Of a stretch of 64,000 nucleotides of DNA, positions 16,842-25,049 are shown piece after piece (position 1 is the stretch's first letter; every line of letters starts with the position of its first letter). This stretch comes from an uncultured Bacteroides sp. (GTDB lineage Bacteria > Bacteroidota > Bacteroidia > Bacteroidales > Bacteroidaceae). Under the pieces are notes generated by a model. It saw nothing but the letters and a program-made list of their open reading frames with translations. It was not told the DNA's origin and made no database searches. The position numbers and the translations under genes are program-made. The stretch spans positions 3,162,001-3,226,000 of the forward strand of contig NZ_OY762899.1 in NCBI RefSeq assembly GCF_963666545.1, in the 5' to 3' direction.

Positions 16842-17471
16842 TTAAACGGTTTCAAATATCTCGGATTCGGGCTTTCTTACTTTGGCAAGATGTTGGTGAT
16901 GATCTTCTTCGTGGCGATAGCCGACAGTAGCGATCACAGATGCACTTAATCCTTTCTCTGTTAAACCCAATATTTGATTGTACTGCTCTCTATCAAAACC
17001 TTCCATTGGTGTAGCGTCTATGTGCAATTCGGCTGCTGCATTGAGTAAAGTACCCAAGGCAATATAGGTCTGTTTGGATGTCCATTGGGCGACATTGTTA
17101 CCAAGCGTATCCAGACCGTGACTTATTACAGCCTTAAATGGTGCTACATCTTCCGATTTTAAGTTACGAATAGTTGCGATATTATTCATATAGGCATCAA
17201 CGTAGTTAGCATCGATGTTATTGTAACTGGCAAACACAATGAGATGTGAGGCATCGGTTACAGGTGACTGTCCCCAACTTGCTGCTTGAAGTTGTTTACG
17301 TATCTCCGGATTTTCAATGAAAAAGACTTTAAAAGGCTGCAATCCGTAAGAAGTTGGTGCGAGGTTGATGGCATCTTTCAATGTCTGCAAATCTTCTTTC
17401 GTTATTTTCTTAGAAGTATCATACTTCTTGGTGGCATAACGCCATTTTAAGTTTTCAATAATTGTCGACAT
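16842..17471 (-). CDS. NAD(P)H-dependent nitroreductase-family oxidoreductase
   Basis: The 209-aa protein has the NfsB-type flavin nitroreductase pattern: RYATKKYD near the start (FMN phosphate contact), APTSYGLQPFKVFFI in the first third, and the C-terminal GLSASVIATVGYRHEED. It would be a cytoplasmic FMN enzyme using NAD(P)H to reduce nitro compounds or quinones. Start 17471 (MSTIIENLKW) is preferred over 17537 because family members begin there. The upstream extension is charged and unlike the family. It is encoded on the same strand as the Crp/Fnr and AhpD-like genes. Confidence 0.88.
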   Translation of the reverse strand: MSTIIENLKWRYATKKYDTSKKITKEDLQTLKDAINLAPTSYGLQPFKVFFIENPEIRKQLQAASWGQSPVTDASHLIVFASYNNIDANYVDAYMNNIATIRNLKSEDVAPFKAVISHGLDTLGNNVAQWTSKQTYIALGTLLNAAAELHIDATPMEGFDREQYNQILGLTEKGLSASVIATVGYRHEEDHHQHLAKVRKPESEIFETV

Positions 17472-17637
17472 ATTCCAGTTTTTAGTTGTTTTCAAATGTG
17501 ACGCAAAAGAGAACGGGTCTTTCTGTTCTTGATTCATTGTCTATTCAAGAACAATTGAAAACTTATGATTGTTGTCTTGCTGATAATCAGGTGGAGGATT
17601 ATATTTGGATATTAACCTTAAAAGTGAGAAAAAACTC

Positions 17638-17645
17638 TATATTTG
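17638..17645 (+). promoter_or_regulatory. -7 promoter box of the AI-2E-type permease gene
   Basis: TATATTTG matches TAnnTTTG and lies 43 nt before the ATG at 17688. A second copy of the same 8-mer lies at 17600-17607. Confidence 0.45.
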
Positions 17646-17687
17646 CACATACTCTTAACTAATGGTAATATATAAAAAAGTAATCCT

Positions 17688-18689
17688 ATGACTGAAAAAG
17701 AACGCTATTGGAAATATTCTCTGATTGTTATTGTACTAGCTCTGGGAGCACTTTTGTTCTTTGAGCTTACACCCTATCTAAGTGGTATACTAGGAGCTTT
17801 TACCATTTATATTATGCTGCGAAGTCAAATGATGTATCTCACAGAAAAGAGACGGATGAAGCGTAGCTTGATGGCAATACTTCTTTTATTAGAATCTATT
17901 CTCTGTTTTCTGATACCTTTATCTCTATTTGTATGGTTGCTTTTAACCAGATTGGAAGGTATAAATCTTGACCAAACCGCACTTGTTAGCTCTGTTCAAC
18001 ATGTCGCTGATCTGGTACAGCAAAAAACCGGTTATGATGTGCTTGTTAAGGACAATCTAACATCTATAATTAATTTCCTGACTCAAGTGGGACAAAGTTT
18101 TATGGCTGGCTTGGGTAGCTTTGTGATGAACCTGTTTATCTTGGTCTTTGTTCTTTTCTTTATGTTGCTTGGTGGTAATAAGATGGAAAAATATGCTTAT
18201 GACTTATTGCCATTTAGTGATAAGAACAAGGGGTATGTGCTGAGAGAGATTAATCTGATTGTGAAATCGAATGCACTTGGCATTCCTTTGTTGGCTTTGA
18301 TACAAGGAGGTGTGGCTATGATTGGCTATTTTGTTTTCGGAGCTCCCAATGCTTTCTTTTTTGGAGTTATAACTTGTTTTACTACGATTATCCCTATGAT
18401 AGGAACTGGTCTCGTATGGCTCCCTTTGTCTATTTATTTAGCTTTGTTGGGCGATTGGGCACAGGCTATTGGGCTGGCTGCTTATGGAATGATTGTCATT
18501 ACGAATGTGGATAATCTCATACGCTTTATGCTGCAGAAGAAGATGGCGGATATACATCCTTTGATCACTGTCTTTGGGGTGATTATAGGCCTTTCGTTGT
18601 TTGGCTTCTTGGGAGTTATATTTGGGCCACTGCTGTTGTCTGTATTTATCCTTTGTGTTGATATGTGTAAGAAAGAGTATCTTGAATAA
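17688..18689 (+). CDS. AI-2E/PerM-family membrane transporter
   Basis: The 333-aa protein has two N-terminal hydrophobic helices (about 10-50), a further helix near 60-85, an amphipathic soluble region (about 85-140), and a C-terminal block of helices ending in a GVIFGPLLLSVFILCVD motif. The sequences GAPNAFFFGVITCFTTIIPMIG and the conserved glycine-proline segment are typical of the AI-2E exporter-like (PerM/YdiK) family. Transported substrate is not known for most members. It ends 5 nt from the stop of the leucine-rich repeat gene on the opposite strand. Confidence 0.9.
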   Translation: MTEKERYWKYSLIVIVLALGALLFFELTPYLSGILGAFTIYIMLRSQMMYLTEKRRMKRSLMAILLLLESILCFLIPLSLFVWLLLTRLEGINLDQTALVSSVQHVADLVQQKTGYDVLVKDNLTSIINFLTQVGQSFMAGLGSFVMNLFILVFVLFFMLLGGNKMEKYAYDLLPFSDKNKGYVLREINLIVKSNALGIPLLALIQGGVAMIGYFVFGAPNAFFFGVITCFTTIIPMIGTGLVWLPLSIYLALLGDWAQAIGLAAYGMIVITNVDNLIRFMLQKKMADIHPLITVFGVIIGLSLFGFLGVIFGPLLLSVFILCVDMCKKEYLE

Positions 18690-18694
18690 GAATT

Positions 18695-19936
18695 TTATTC
18701 TTCAATGATAGTAGGAAAATCTTTCCAGACTGCCGTATGGGCATAGGTTGCATAAACTCCTGCAGGAACATATAGTTTGCAGCTGTTTTTATCTACTCCG
18801 TTGAAAGCACCCGAGGTTACGTTTGGCGGTACCGAGGCCTTGCAATGTATTTCAGTCAATGCGGAACAGTCTTTAAAAGCGTGATATCCAATGGTGTTGA
18901 GACTGCCCGGAAGGGTGACGGCATTTAGTGCGGTACAGCCATGAAAGGTGTTGTCTTCAATGGAAGTTATGCCGCTAGGCAGCGTGACAAGTGACAGGTT
19001 TGTACAACCAAAGAACGCTGCTTCACCAATGAAAGTAACAGCACCGGGAATGGTGATGTTTGTTAGTTTGGAACAATCGTAAAATGCCCATCCCCCTATA
19101 GATGTTAAGTTGTTTGGAAGATTGACAGATATTAATCCTTCACAATCCATAAAAGCATTCTCATGGATTGAAACGATGCTTTCGGGGAGAGTAATAGCGG
19201 TTAGAGCTGTGCAACCTCTGAAGGTTTGATCACCGATAGAAGTAACATTATTAGAAAGGGTAACAGAGGTTAATGCTGCGCAGTTTCTGAAGGCCTGATC
19301 ACCAATAGAAATTACACTGTTAGAAATATGGATTGAAATTACTCCGGCACAGTCCTTGAATGCTTGGTCGCCAATAACAGTCACATTATCCGGAATGGTA
19401 AGAGATGTCACTCCTGAACAACCAAGAAATGCAGCTTCACCAATAGCGCTTACACCATCGCCTATCGTTAATGTACTTAATCCCGAACAATTTGAGAACG
19501 CGCTTCTGCCTATTATTCCACGAGGTATAATGACCGAAGTTAATCCTGTACAACCTTCGAATGCACCATTTTCTATCGACATTACACTTCCAGGAATGTT
19601 AATCTCTGTTAGTCCCGTACAATCAGAAAAAGCTTTTTTGCCAATACTCTTAGCTGTATTGGGGATGGATACCGATGTTATTGTGTCAAAGCCAGATAAC
19701 ATATAATCAGGAATCTCGTTTTCGGCAATAGATGTATAATCCCTCTGTTCGTTGTAAAAACGTCCACCTTCTACTATGCTAGCATCTGTAAGATTAAGAG
19801 TTGATAAATTTGCTATGCTACGTATCGTAGTAATATCATCCCCATTAATCTCTCCCGTGATAGTTAAGAGCGTATTTATATTTGTTTGAGCATCAAGCAG
19901 TGTGCTTAAATTACCAGCCGTAACATTTATCCTCAT
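18695..19936 (-). CDS. BspA-like leucine-rich repeat protein without signal peptide
   Basis: After about 95 residues resembling the N-terminal part of secreted BspA-type proteins (VTAGNLSTLL), about a dozen LRR_5 repeats of 22-23 residues follow, each like IPxSVTSIGxxAFxGCTGLTS. The protein closes with the usual cap (KLYVPAGVYATYAHTAVW). BspA-type proteins bind host or bacterial surfaces and are normally secreted. Here the ATG is followed directly by the mature-like sequence, and an in-frame stop lies 10-12 nt upstream, so no signal peptide is available in this frame. It may be cytoplasmic, or the 5' end was lost. Confidence 0.88.
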   Translation of the reverse strand: MRINVTAGNLSTLLDAQTNINTLLTITGEINGDDITTIRSIANLSTLNLTDASIVEGGRFYNEQRDYTSIAENEIPDYMLSGFDTITSVSIPNTAKSIGKKAFSDCTGLTEINIPGSVMSIENGAFEGCTGLTSVIIPRGIIGRSAFSNCSGLSTLTIGDGVSAIGEAAFLGCSGVTSLTIPDNVTVIGDQAFKDCAGVISIHISNSVISIGDQAFRNCAALTSVTLSNNVTSIGDQTFRGCTALTAITLPESIVSIHENAFMDCEGLISVNLPNNLTSIGGWAFYDCSKLTNITIPGAVTFIGEAAFFGCTNLSLVTLPSGITSIEDNTFHGCTALNAVTLPGSLNTIGYHAFKDCSALTEIHCKASVPPNVTSGAFNGVDKNSCKLYVPAGVYATYAHTAVWKDFPTIIEE

Positions 19937-20011
19937 AATAATTAATTATAATATTCCTATCTCTGACGGTTAGGTATTCGATTCTAACTTTGCCAATCCA
20001 TGGAAACAGTG

Positions 20012-20019
20012 CAAATTTA
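20012..20019 (-). promoter_or_regulatory. Possible -7 box upstream of the LRR gene
   Basis: The minus strand reads TAAATTTG. The leader to the ATG at 19936 would be about 70 nt. Between them there is no other open start in frame. Confidence 0.35.
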
Positions 20020-20097
20020 ATAAAAAGAAGGTTATTCTTTTGTAGAATGCTTATCTTTCTGCTTAGATTGCTTATGTAAAGTTTACTCAGTCACACA

Positions 20098-20138
20098 TAA
20101 AAAAATAAGGAGCCAAGTTTGTCACTTAACTCCTTATT
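20098..20138 (-). terminator. Intrinsic terminator of the tRNA-Pro gene
   Basis: AATAAGGAG (20104-20112) and CTCCTTATT (20130-20138) form a perfect 9-bp stem. An inner AAGT/ACTT pair extends it, and on the minus strand a T-run follows (A-run at 20099-20105 on the plus strand). It lies 10 nt beyond the tRNA 3' end. Confidence 0.75.
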
Positions 20139-20148
20139 GCTCAGCTTG

Positions 20149-20223
20149 TCGGGGTGAGAAGATTCGAACTTCCGACCACTCGCCCCCCAGACGAGTACTC
20201 TAACCGGGCTGAGCTACACCCCG
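20149..20223 (-). tRNA. tRNA-Pro (anticodon GGG)
   Basis: The minus strand folds as a full cloverleaf of 75 nt: acceptor CGGGGTG/CACCCCG with discriminator A, a D arm GCTC/GAGT, anticodon stem CTCGT/GCGAG with loop CTGGGGG (anticodon GGG), a 5-nt variable loop, and T arm GGAAG-TTCGAAT-CTTCT. No CCA is encoded (the sequence continues CA). Confidence 0.93.
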
Positions 20224-20311
20224 AATTCGGAGCGCAAAGTTACAGTTTCATTTTGAAACTCCAAACATTACGCATCCTTTTTTATGCATTTTCTTTGGCT
20301 AAACTATTGTT

Positions 20312-21373
20312 CTATGCCCCCATACACTCTCGATAGAAGTCGAACATTTCGAAGATTTCATCTTTATTCGCTGTCTGATTGATACTTACATCTCCTATCT
20401 CTTTCAATAGGGTAAAATTGATGATGCCTGCTGTATTTTTCTTGTCGTGCTGCATATATTCATAGAGGCGGTCGTATTGGTTGCAGTCGATAATGAAAGT
20501 ACCGTAATTCTCTTTAACGAATTGGATGGTTTGCCGCATTTTGTCTTTGGGGAAACCGACCTTGATGTGCGAAAGGTAGAGTTCGCAAACAATGCCCCAA
20601 GCTACGGCGTATCCGTGGAGTACATGGCGATCTTCGGCAAGGGCGAGACTTTCAAAGGCATGACCAACAGTGTGCCCGAGGTTAAGTGCTTTGCGTATGC
20701 CATGTTCAAAGGGATCTTGTTCTACAATATCTTCTTTCACCTGAACGGATTGTCCAACGAGTTGCTTGAGACGGGTGTAATCGATTTGCTCGGTTGGAAA
20801 AGAAAGTAGCTCGGCCCAATGAGCGGTAGTGCTGATAAGGCCATGTTTCAACATTTCGGCATACCCGGAAAAGAAATTATTGGCGTCCAGACTACGGAGA
20901 AATTCTGTTTCAATAAGTACAGAACTTGCGGGAGCAAATGAACCAATTTCATTCTTTAGTCCGTTGAAGTTAATACCGGTTTTGCCACCTACGGAAGCAT
21001 CGACCATAGCTAGGAGTGTGGTTGGAATATTGATATAGGGAATGCCTCGCTTAAAAGTTGCAGCGGCAAATCCTCCCAGATCAGTTACCATTCCGCCTCC
21101 TACATTGATTAAAAGAGAGTGCCGACTGGCTCCTTTCTCGCTCAATGTTTGCCACACTCCTGAGAGTGTTTCAAGGGTTTTATGGGTATCTTCAGCACCG
21201 ATGGTAATTTCTTCGGCACCTTTTAAAGATGAAACTTGTCTGAGAGGGGGCATGCATAGAGCGGTAGTGTGCTCGTCGGTCAAGATAAACAGTTTATCGT
21301 GCGGGCATTTTTCAATGGCACGTGCGAGACTTGTTTCGAGACTCTCGCATAGGATGACATCTTGTTTACTCAT
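20312..21373 (-). CDS. aroB: 3-dehydroquinate synthase
   Basis: This 353-aa cytoplasmic enzyme converts DAHP to 3-dehydroquinate using NAD and a metal ion. Motifs: the nucleotide-binding GGGMVTDLGGFAAATFKRG, then TTLLAMVDASVGGKTGINF with the conserved catalytic Lys/Asp region, and the metal-binding histidines in RKALNLGHTVGHAFE and HGYAVAWG. Length is normal. It stands alone with its own promoter box upstream, and aroA of the same pathway is 6 kb away on the same strand. Confidence 0.97.
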   Translation of the reverse strand: MSKQDVILCESLETSLARAIEKCPHDKLFILTDEHTTALCMPPLRQVSSLKGAEEITIGAEDTHKTLETLSGVWQTLSEKGASRHSLLINVGGGMVTDLGGFAAATFKRGIPYINIPTTLLAMVDASVGGKTGINFNGLKNEIGSFAPASSVLIETEFLRSLDANNFFSGYAEMLKHGLISTTAHWAELLSFPTEQIDYTRLKQLVGQSVQVKEDIVEQDPFEHGIRKALNLGHTVGHAFESLALAEDRHVLHGYAVAWGIVCELYLSHIKVGFPKDKMRQTIQFVKENYGTFIIDCNQYDRLYEYMQHDKKNTAGIINFTLLKEIGDVSINQTANKDEIFEMFDFYRECMGA

Positions 21374-21398
21374 AATTGATGAATGGTTTCTTAGTGTG

Positions 21399-21406
21399 CA
21401 AAGATA
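21399..21406 (-). promoter_or_regulatory. -7 promoter box of aroB
   Basis: The minus strand reads TATCTTTG, 26 nt before the aroB start codon. Confidence 0.55.
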
Positions 21407-21501
21407 GGATTTAAGAAGCAGAACTTAAAGCACAGAACTTAAAAAAGCAAAAAGCTTGTCCATAAATGCAGGTAACGTTTCTATTTTTATAAACAAAAAA
21501 C

Positions 21502-21509
21502 TATCTTTG
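21502..21509 (+). promoter_or_regulatory. -7 promoter box of the 134-aa membrane protein gene
   Basis: TATCTTTG on the plus strand lies 24 nt before the ATG at 21533. No convincing -33 element is present. Confidence 0.5.
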
Positions 21510-21532
21510 TCTCAATAAATAATGAAAAGATC

Positions 21533-21937
21533 ATGAAAGCGATGTTGCCTGTCTTTTGCCGTCCATTAGGATATATCATCCTTATGTTGTCCCTCTTTTT
21601 CCCGTTTTTGCTAGTGATGCAGGGTGCGGTGACCGATAGCAATTTGCTTTTTTATAAAGAATGTACCAAACTGTTGATGATGCTAGGAGCATTGATGATT
21701 CTTTTGGCCTTGACTAAAAATGAGTCGCAACAGACAGAACGGATACGTGTGAATGCAATGAGATATGCTGTGTTCTTGACTATTATTGTTATTTTTGGAG
21801 GAATGCTTTATCGGGTTGCGGTTGGTGATTTAATCTCTGTGGACACTTCCTCTTTCCTTACTTTTTTAATCATAAATGTGCTTTGTCTGGAGTATGGGAT
21901 TAAGAAAGCGACTGTAGACAAGCTCTTTAAAAGATAA
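21533..21937 (+). CDS. Hypothetical membrane protein, four helices (134 aa)
   Basis: Hydrophobic segments at about residues 12-32, 46-62, 77-96 and 104-122 give a four-helix inner-membrane protein with a basic C-terminus (ATVDKLFKR). It has no motif I can name. A promoter box precedes it, and a TonB-type barrel gene starts about 75 nt downstream on the same strand. Function cannot be inferred. Confidence 0.65.
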   Translation: MKAMLPVFCRPLGYIILMLSLFFPFLLVMQGAVTDSNLLFYKECTKLLMMLGALMILLALTKNESQQTERIRVNAMRYAVFLTIIVIFGGMLYRVAVGDLISVDTSSFLTFLIINVLCLEYGIKKATVDKLFKR

Positions 21938-22012
21938 TTGCATCATTGATTAAACCTTTTGAACGATTGTTTGTCAAAAAAGCAATTGTTATCAATCAAT
22001 ACACACTGGCTA

Positions 22013-24862
22013 ATGAGAAAAATTATCGTTGGGATGGTACTACTATTTGTAGGTGCCATGTCCGCTTTCGCACAAAACAAAAACATTACAGTATCGGGAA
22101 GAGTTATCGAGACAGATACAAAAGACCCGGTGGAACAAGCTACCATTCGTTTATTATCTTTGCCCGATAGTGCATACGTTACGGGGGGGGTAACACAGGC
22201 TAGGGGGCGGTTTGCCTTACCAAAAGTGAAACAAGGAAAGTATGTCTTGGTTGTTTCTTACATTGGTTTGCAAACAAAGAATATTCCTTTGCAGCTTTCA
22301 GCATCTGATCTGACAAAAAATGTAGGTGTTGTAGCTTTGAATACAGATGCTATTCAGCTAAAAGAAGCTGTTGTAACAGCTGAAGCTCCTCAGGTAACGG
22401 TATCCGAAGATACTTTGGTGTATAATTCTTCCGCTTACCGTGTGCCACAAGGATCAATGCTTGAGGAATTGGTTAAGAAATTGCCCGGTGCCGAAGTAGC
22501 CGAAGATGGAACAATTACCATCAATGGAAAAACGATTAAGAAAATCATGGTAAACGGCAAGGAATTCTTTACGAAAGATCCTAAAGTGGCCATGAAGAAT
22601 CTGCCTGTGGAAATGATTGATAAGATTAAATCTTACGATAAAAAATCGGATCTGGCTCGTATCACCGGTATTGATGACGGTGAAGAAGAAGCGGTAATTG
22701 ATCTTTCTGTCAAAAAAGGAATGAACCAAGGCTGGTTCGGCAATTTAGATGCCGGATATGGTAATAAGGAGCGCTATTTAGGTAAGACTATGCTGAATCG
22801 TTTTTCCGATGGAGATCAGTTGAGTGTGCTGGCGAATGCAAACAATATAAATGATCAGGGCTTTCCGGGTGGTGGAGGATTTCGAAGAGGCGGTGGATCT
22901 AATAGCGGCATTAATGCGGTTAAAACGACAGGCATAAATTTTGCTACGGAAACGAGTAAACTACAATTGGGAGGAAGCGTAGATTATAGCCATTCTGATA
23001 GGGATGTAAAGACAAGTAGCCAGTCTAAAACAGTCTTGAAAGATGGTAGCTCTTCTTTTGCTAAGGGGCTAAATAGCCAACTGAATAAGTCGGAAGCTGT
23101 GAATGCTGATTTCCAAATGGAATGGAAGCCAGATAGCTTGACGAACATTATTTTTCGTCCTTCTTTCTCTTATTCTTCAGCGGATAATCTTTCTAATTCT
23201 CATTCGTTGATGTCTTCAGTGGATAATCTTTTGCAATATACGCTTAGTGAGTCCCTGTTTACAGATGATATTGATGATTTAGTGAACTACAACCGACGAG
23301 AATCGTCTAACTTCAGTAAAGGCATTTCTACAGACGGAAACTTGCAGATTAACCGTAAGCTAAACAGTAAGGGACGAAATTTAACATTAAGGATGTCTTA
23401 TGGATATAGTGATGATGACTCGGATCAATATTCTTATTCAAAGATTCGTTATTTCAAAACAGGTTCAGTTTCTGAACAGAATCAGTATATTGATAATGTG
23501 AATAAGGGATATAATTATCGAATCCAGGCAACATATAGTGAGCCTATCTTTACGAATCGTTTTTTACAATTTAGTTATAGCTATCAGCACAAATATCAGA
23601 AGACGGATAAGAATACCTATGATTATAAGGATCAAGTAAATTATTTGGATCATCGTCTTGACTCCCTAAGTAAGTTCTATGAGAACACGTATGATACGCA
23701 TGAATTCAATGTGTCTTTAAAGACTGTCCGCGAAAAATATCAATACAACATAGGCTTTAGTGTGCAACCTCAACAGTCGAATACCACTTATGAACAGGGT
23801 AAAATCAATGTGGACACAACCCGAAATGTGGTTAACTTTTCTCCAACACTTGATTATCGGTATCGTTTTAATAAGCAGACTCAGTTACGTATTAACTATC
23901 GGGGAAGAACTTCACAACCTAGTATGACCGACTTGTTGCCTATAACCGATAATTCGGACCCGCTTAATATTAAAGAGGGAAACCCTTCACTGAAACCTTC
24001 GTACAGTAACAACTTTATGCTTTTCTATAATACTTTTCTACCCGAAACGCAACGAAGTATGATGCTTCGTCTTAGTTTCACGAATACGATTAATAGTGTG
24101 AGCAATGTGGTTACCTATACCAAAGAAACGGGACGTACAATCAGTAAACCTGAAAATATAAATGGAAACTGGTCGACAAACGGAGGATTTGTGTTCAACA
24201 CTCCATTAAAGAATAAGAAGTTTACTATTTCTACTTTCTCGGACGGATCATATAATAATATGGTTAGCTATACGAGTTTAACCAATGAGAAGGATGCGGC
24301 GAAGAATACCACACGTAGCCTAAACCTTTCCGAAAGACTGAATGGGTCCTTCCGTAATGACTGGTTTGAATTTGGTTTGAATAGTGGAATACAATATAAT
24401 CTTTCGAGAAATTCTTTACAGTCAGAATCTAATCAGGAAACATTTGACTACTCTTTTGGTGCTAATACTAACATTACCCTACCTTGGAGTGTGACGCTTG
24501 CTACGGATGCGTCTTATAGTCTGAGGAATGGCTATAGTGGCGGACTCGATCGCAATGAACTTATATGGAATGCTCAAGTAGCTAAAAATTTTCTTAAGAA
24601 AAAGCAGGCCACTATTAGTCTTCAAATATATGATATATTGAAACAACAAAGTAACTTATCACGTAGCATCTCTGATGGTGTGACACGAGATACGGAATAT
24701 AATGCAATAAATAGTTATTTTATGGTTCACTTCGTCTATCGTTTGAATGCCTTTGGAGGAAATAAAGGAAGAGGGGATATGTATCGTCGTGGTGGCCCTG
24801 ATGGGCCTCCTAGAGGCAGGGGTGGCCGTGGTGGTGGCTTCGGAGGCGATCACTCATTCTAA
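22013..24862 (+). CDS. Outer-membrane beta-barrel protein of the TonB-dependent receptor superfamily
   Basis: The 949-aa product has a signal peptide ending at AFAQ, a carboxypeptidase-regulatory-like domain (about residues 25-110), a plug-like segment (VEELVKKLPGAEVAEDG, NGKEFFTKDPKVAMKNLP) and a long C-terminal barrel of the OMP_b-brl_3 type, rather than SusC type: no SusD gene follows. The last 30 residues are a Gly/Arg/Pro-rich tail (RRGGPDGPPRGRGGRGGGF) beyond the barrel, which is unusual because barrels normally end on an aromatic beta-strand. A run of eight G (22183-22190) lies at codons 57-60. ATG 22013 is used because the signal peptide begins there. Confidence 0.9.
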   Translation: MRKIIVGMVLLFVGAMSAFAQNKNITVSGRVIETDTKDPVEQATIRLLSLPDSAYVTGGVTQARGRFALPKVKQGKYVLVVSYIGLQTKNIPLQLSASDLTKNVGVVALNTDAIQLKEAVVTAEAPQVTVSEDTLVYNSSAYRVPQGSMLEELVKKLPGAEVAEDGTITINGKTIKKIMVNGKEFFTKDPKVAMKNLPVEMIDKIKSYDKKSDLARITGIDDGEEEAVIDLSVKKGMNQGWFGNLDAGYGNKERYLGKTMLNRFSDGDQLSVLANANNINDQGFPGGGGFRRGGGSNSGINAVKTTGINFATETSKLQLGGSVDYSHSDRDVKTSSQSKTVLKDGSSSFAKGLNSQLNKSEAVNADFQMEWKPDSLTNIIFRPSFSYSSADNLSNSHSLMSSVDNLLQYTLSESLFTDDIDDLVNYNRRESSNFSKGISTDGNLQINRKLNSKGRNLTLRMSYGYSDDDSDQYSYSKIRYFKTGSVSEQNQYIDNVNKGYNYRIQATYSEPIFTNRFLQFSYSYQHKYQKTDKNTYDYKDQVNYLDHRLDSLSKFYENTYDTHEFNVSLKTVREKYQYNIGFSVQPQQSNTTYEQGKINVDTTRNVVNFSPTLDYRYRFNKQTQLRINYRGRTSQPSMTDLLPITDNSDPLNIKEGNPSLKPSYSNNFMLFYNTFLPETQRSMMLRLSFTNTINSVSNVVTYTKETGRTISKPENINGNWSTNGGFVFNTPLKNKKFTISTFSDGSYNNMVSYTSLTNEKDAAKNTTRSLNLSERLNGSFRNDWFEFGLNSGIQYNLSRNSLQSESNQETFDYSFGANTNITLPWSVTLATDASYSLRNGYSGGLDRNELIWNAQVAKNFLKKKQATISLQIYDILKQQSNLSRSISDGVTRDTEYNAINSYFMVHFVYRLNAFGGNKGRGDMYRRGGPDGPPRGRGGRGGGFGGDHSF

Positions 24863-24919
24863 AAAAGGAACCAGTTAATTCAAATAGTGCAAAGTGCATC
24901 ACAAAATGTACTTTGCCAG

Positions 24920-24956
24920 TCCCGGACTTAGTAATGCTTTGTCCGGGATTTTTTTT
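24920..24956 (+). terminator. Intrinsic terminator after the barrel gene
   Basis: TCCCGGAC (24920-24927) pairs with GTCCGGGA (24941-24948), and eight T residues follow at 24949-24956. A textbook rho-independent terminator. Confidence 0.88.
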
Positions 24957-24984
24957 CTAAGAATACTGCATTTTGGTTCTTTGC

Positions 24985-25015
24985 TTTGTCTTGTCCGATA
25001 TTCTTTGTACATTTG
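24985..25015 (+). promoter_or_regulatory. Promoter of the cardiolipin synthase gene
   Basis: TTTG (24985-24988), 19 nt, then TACATTTG (25008-25015): a complete match to the Bacteroidetes consensus. The ATG at 25050 follows 34 nt later. It fixes the start: in-frame codons upstream to 24894 lie before the promoter. Confidence 0.7.
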
Positions 25016-25049
25016 TTACTCTATCTATTTTAATCTGAATATTTACCAA

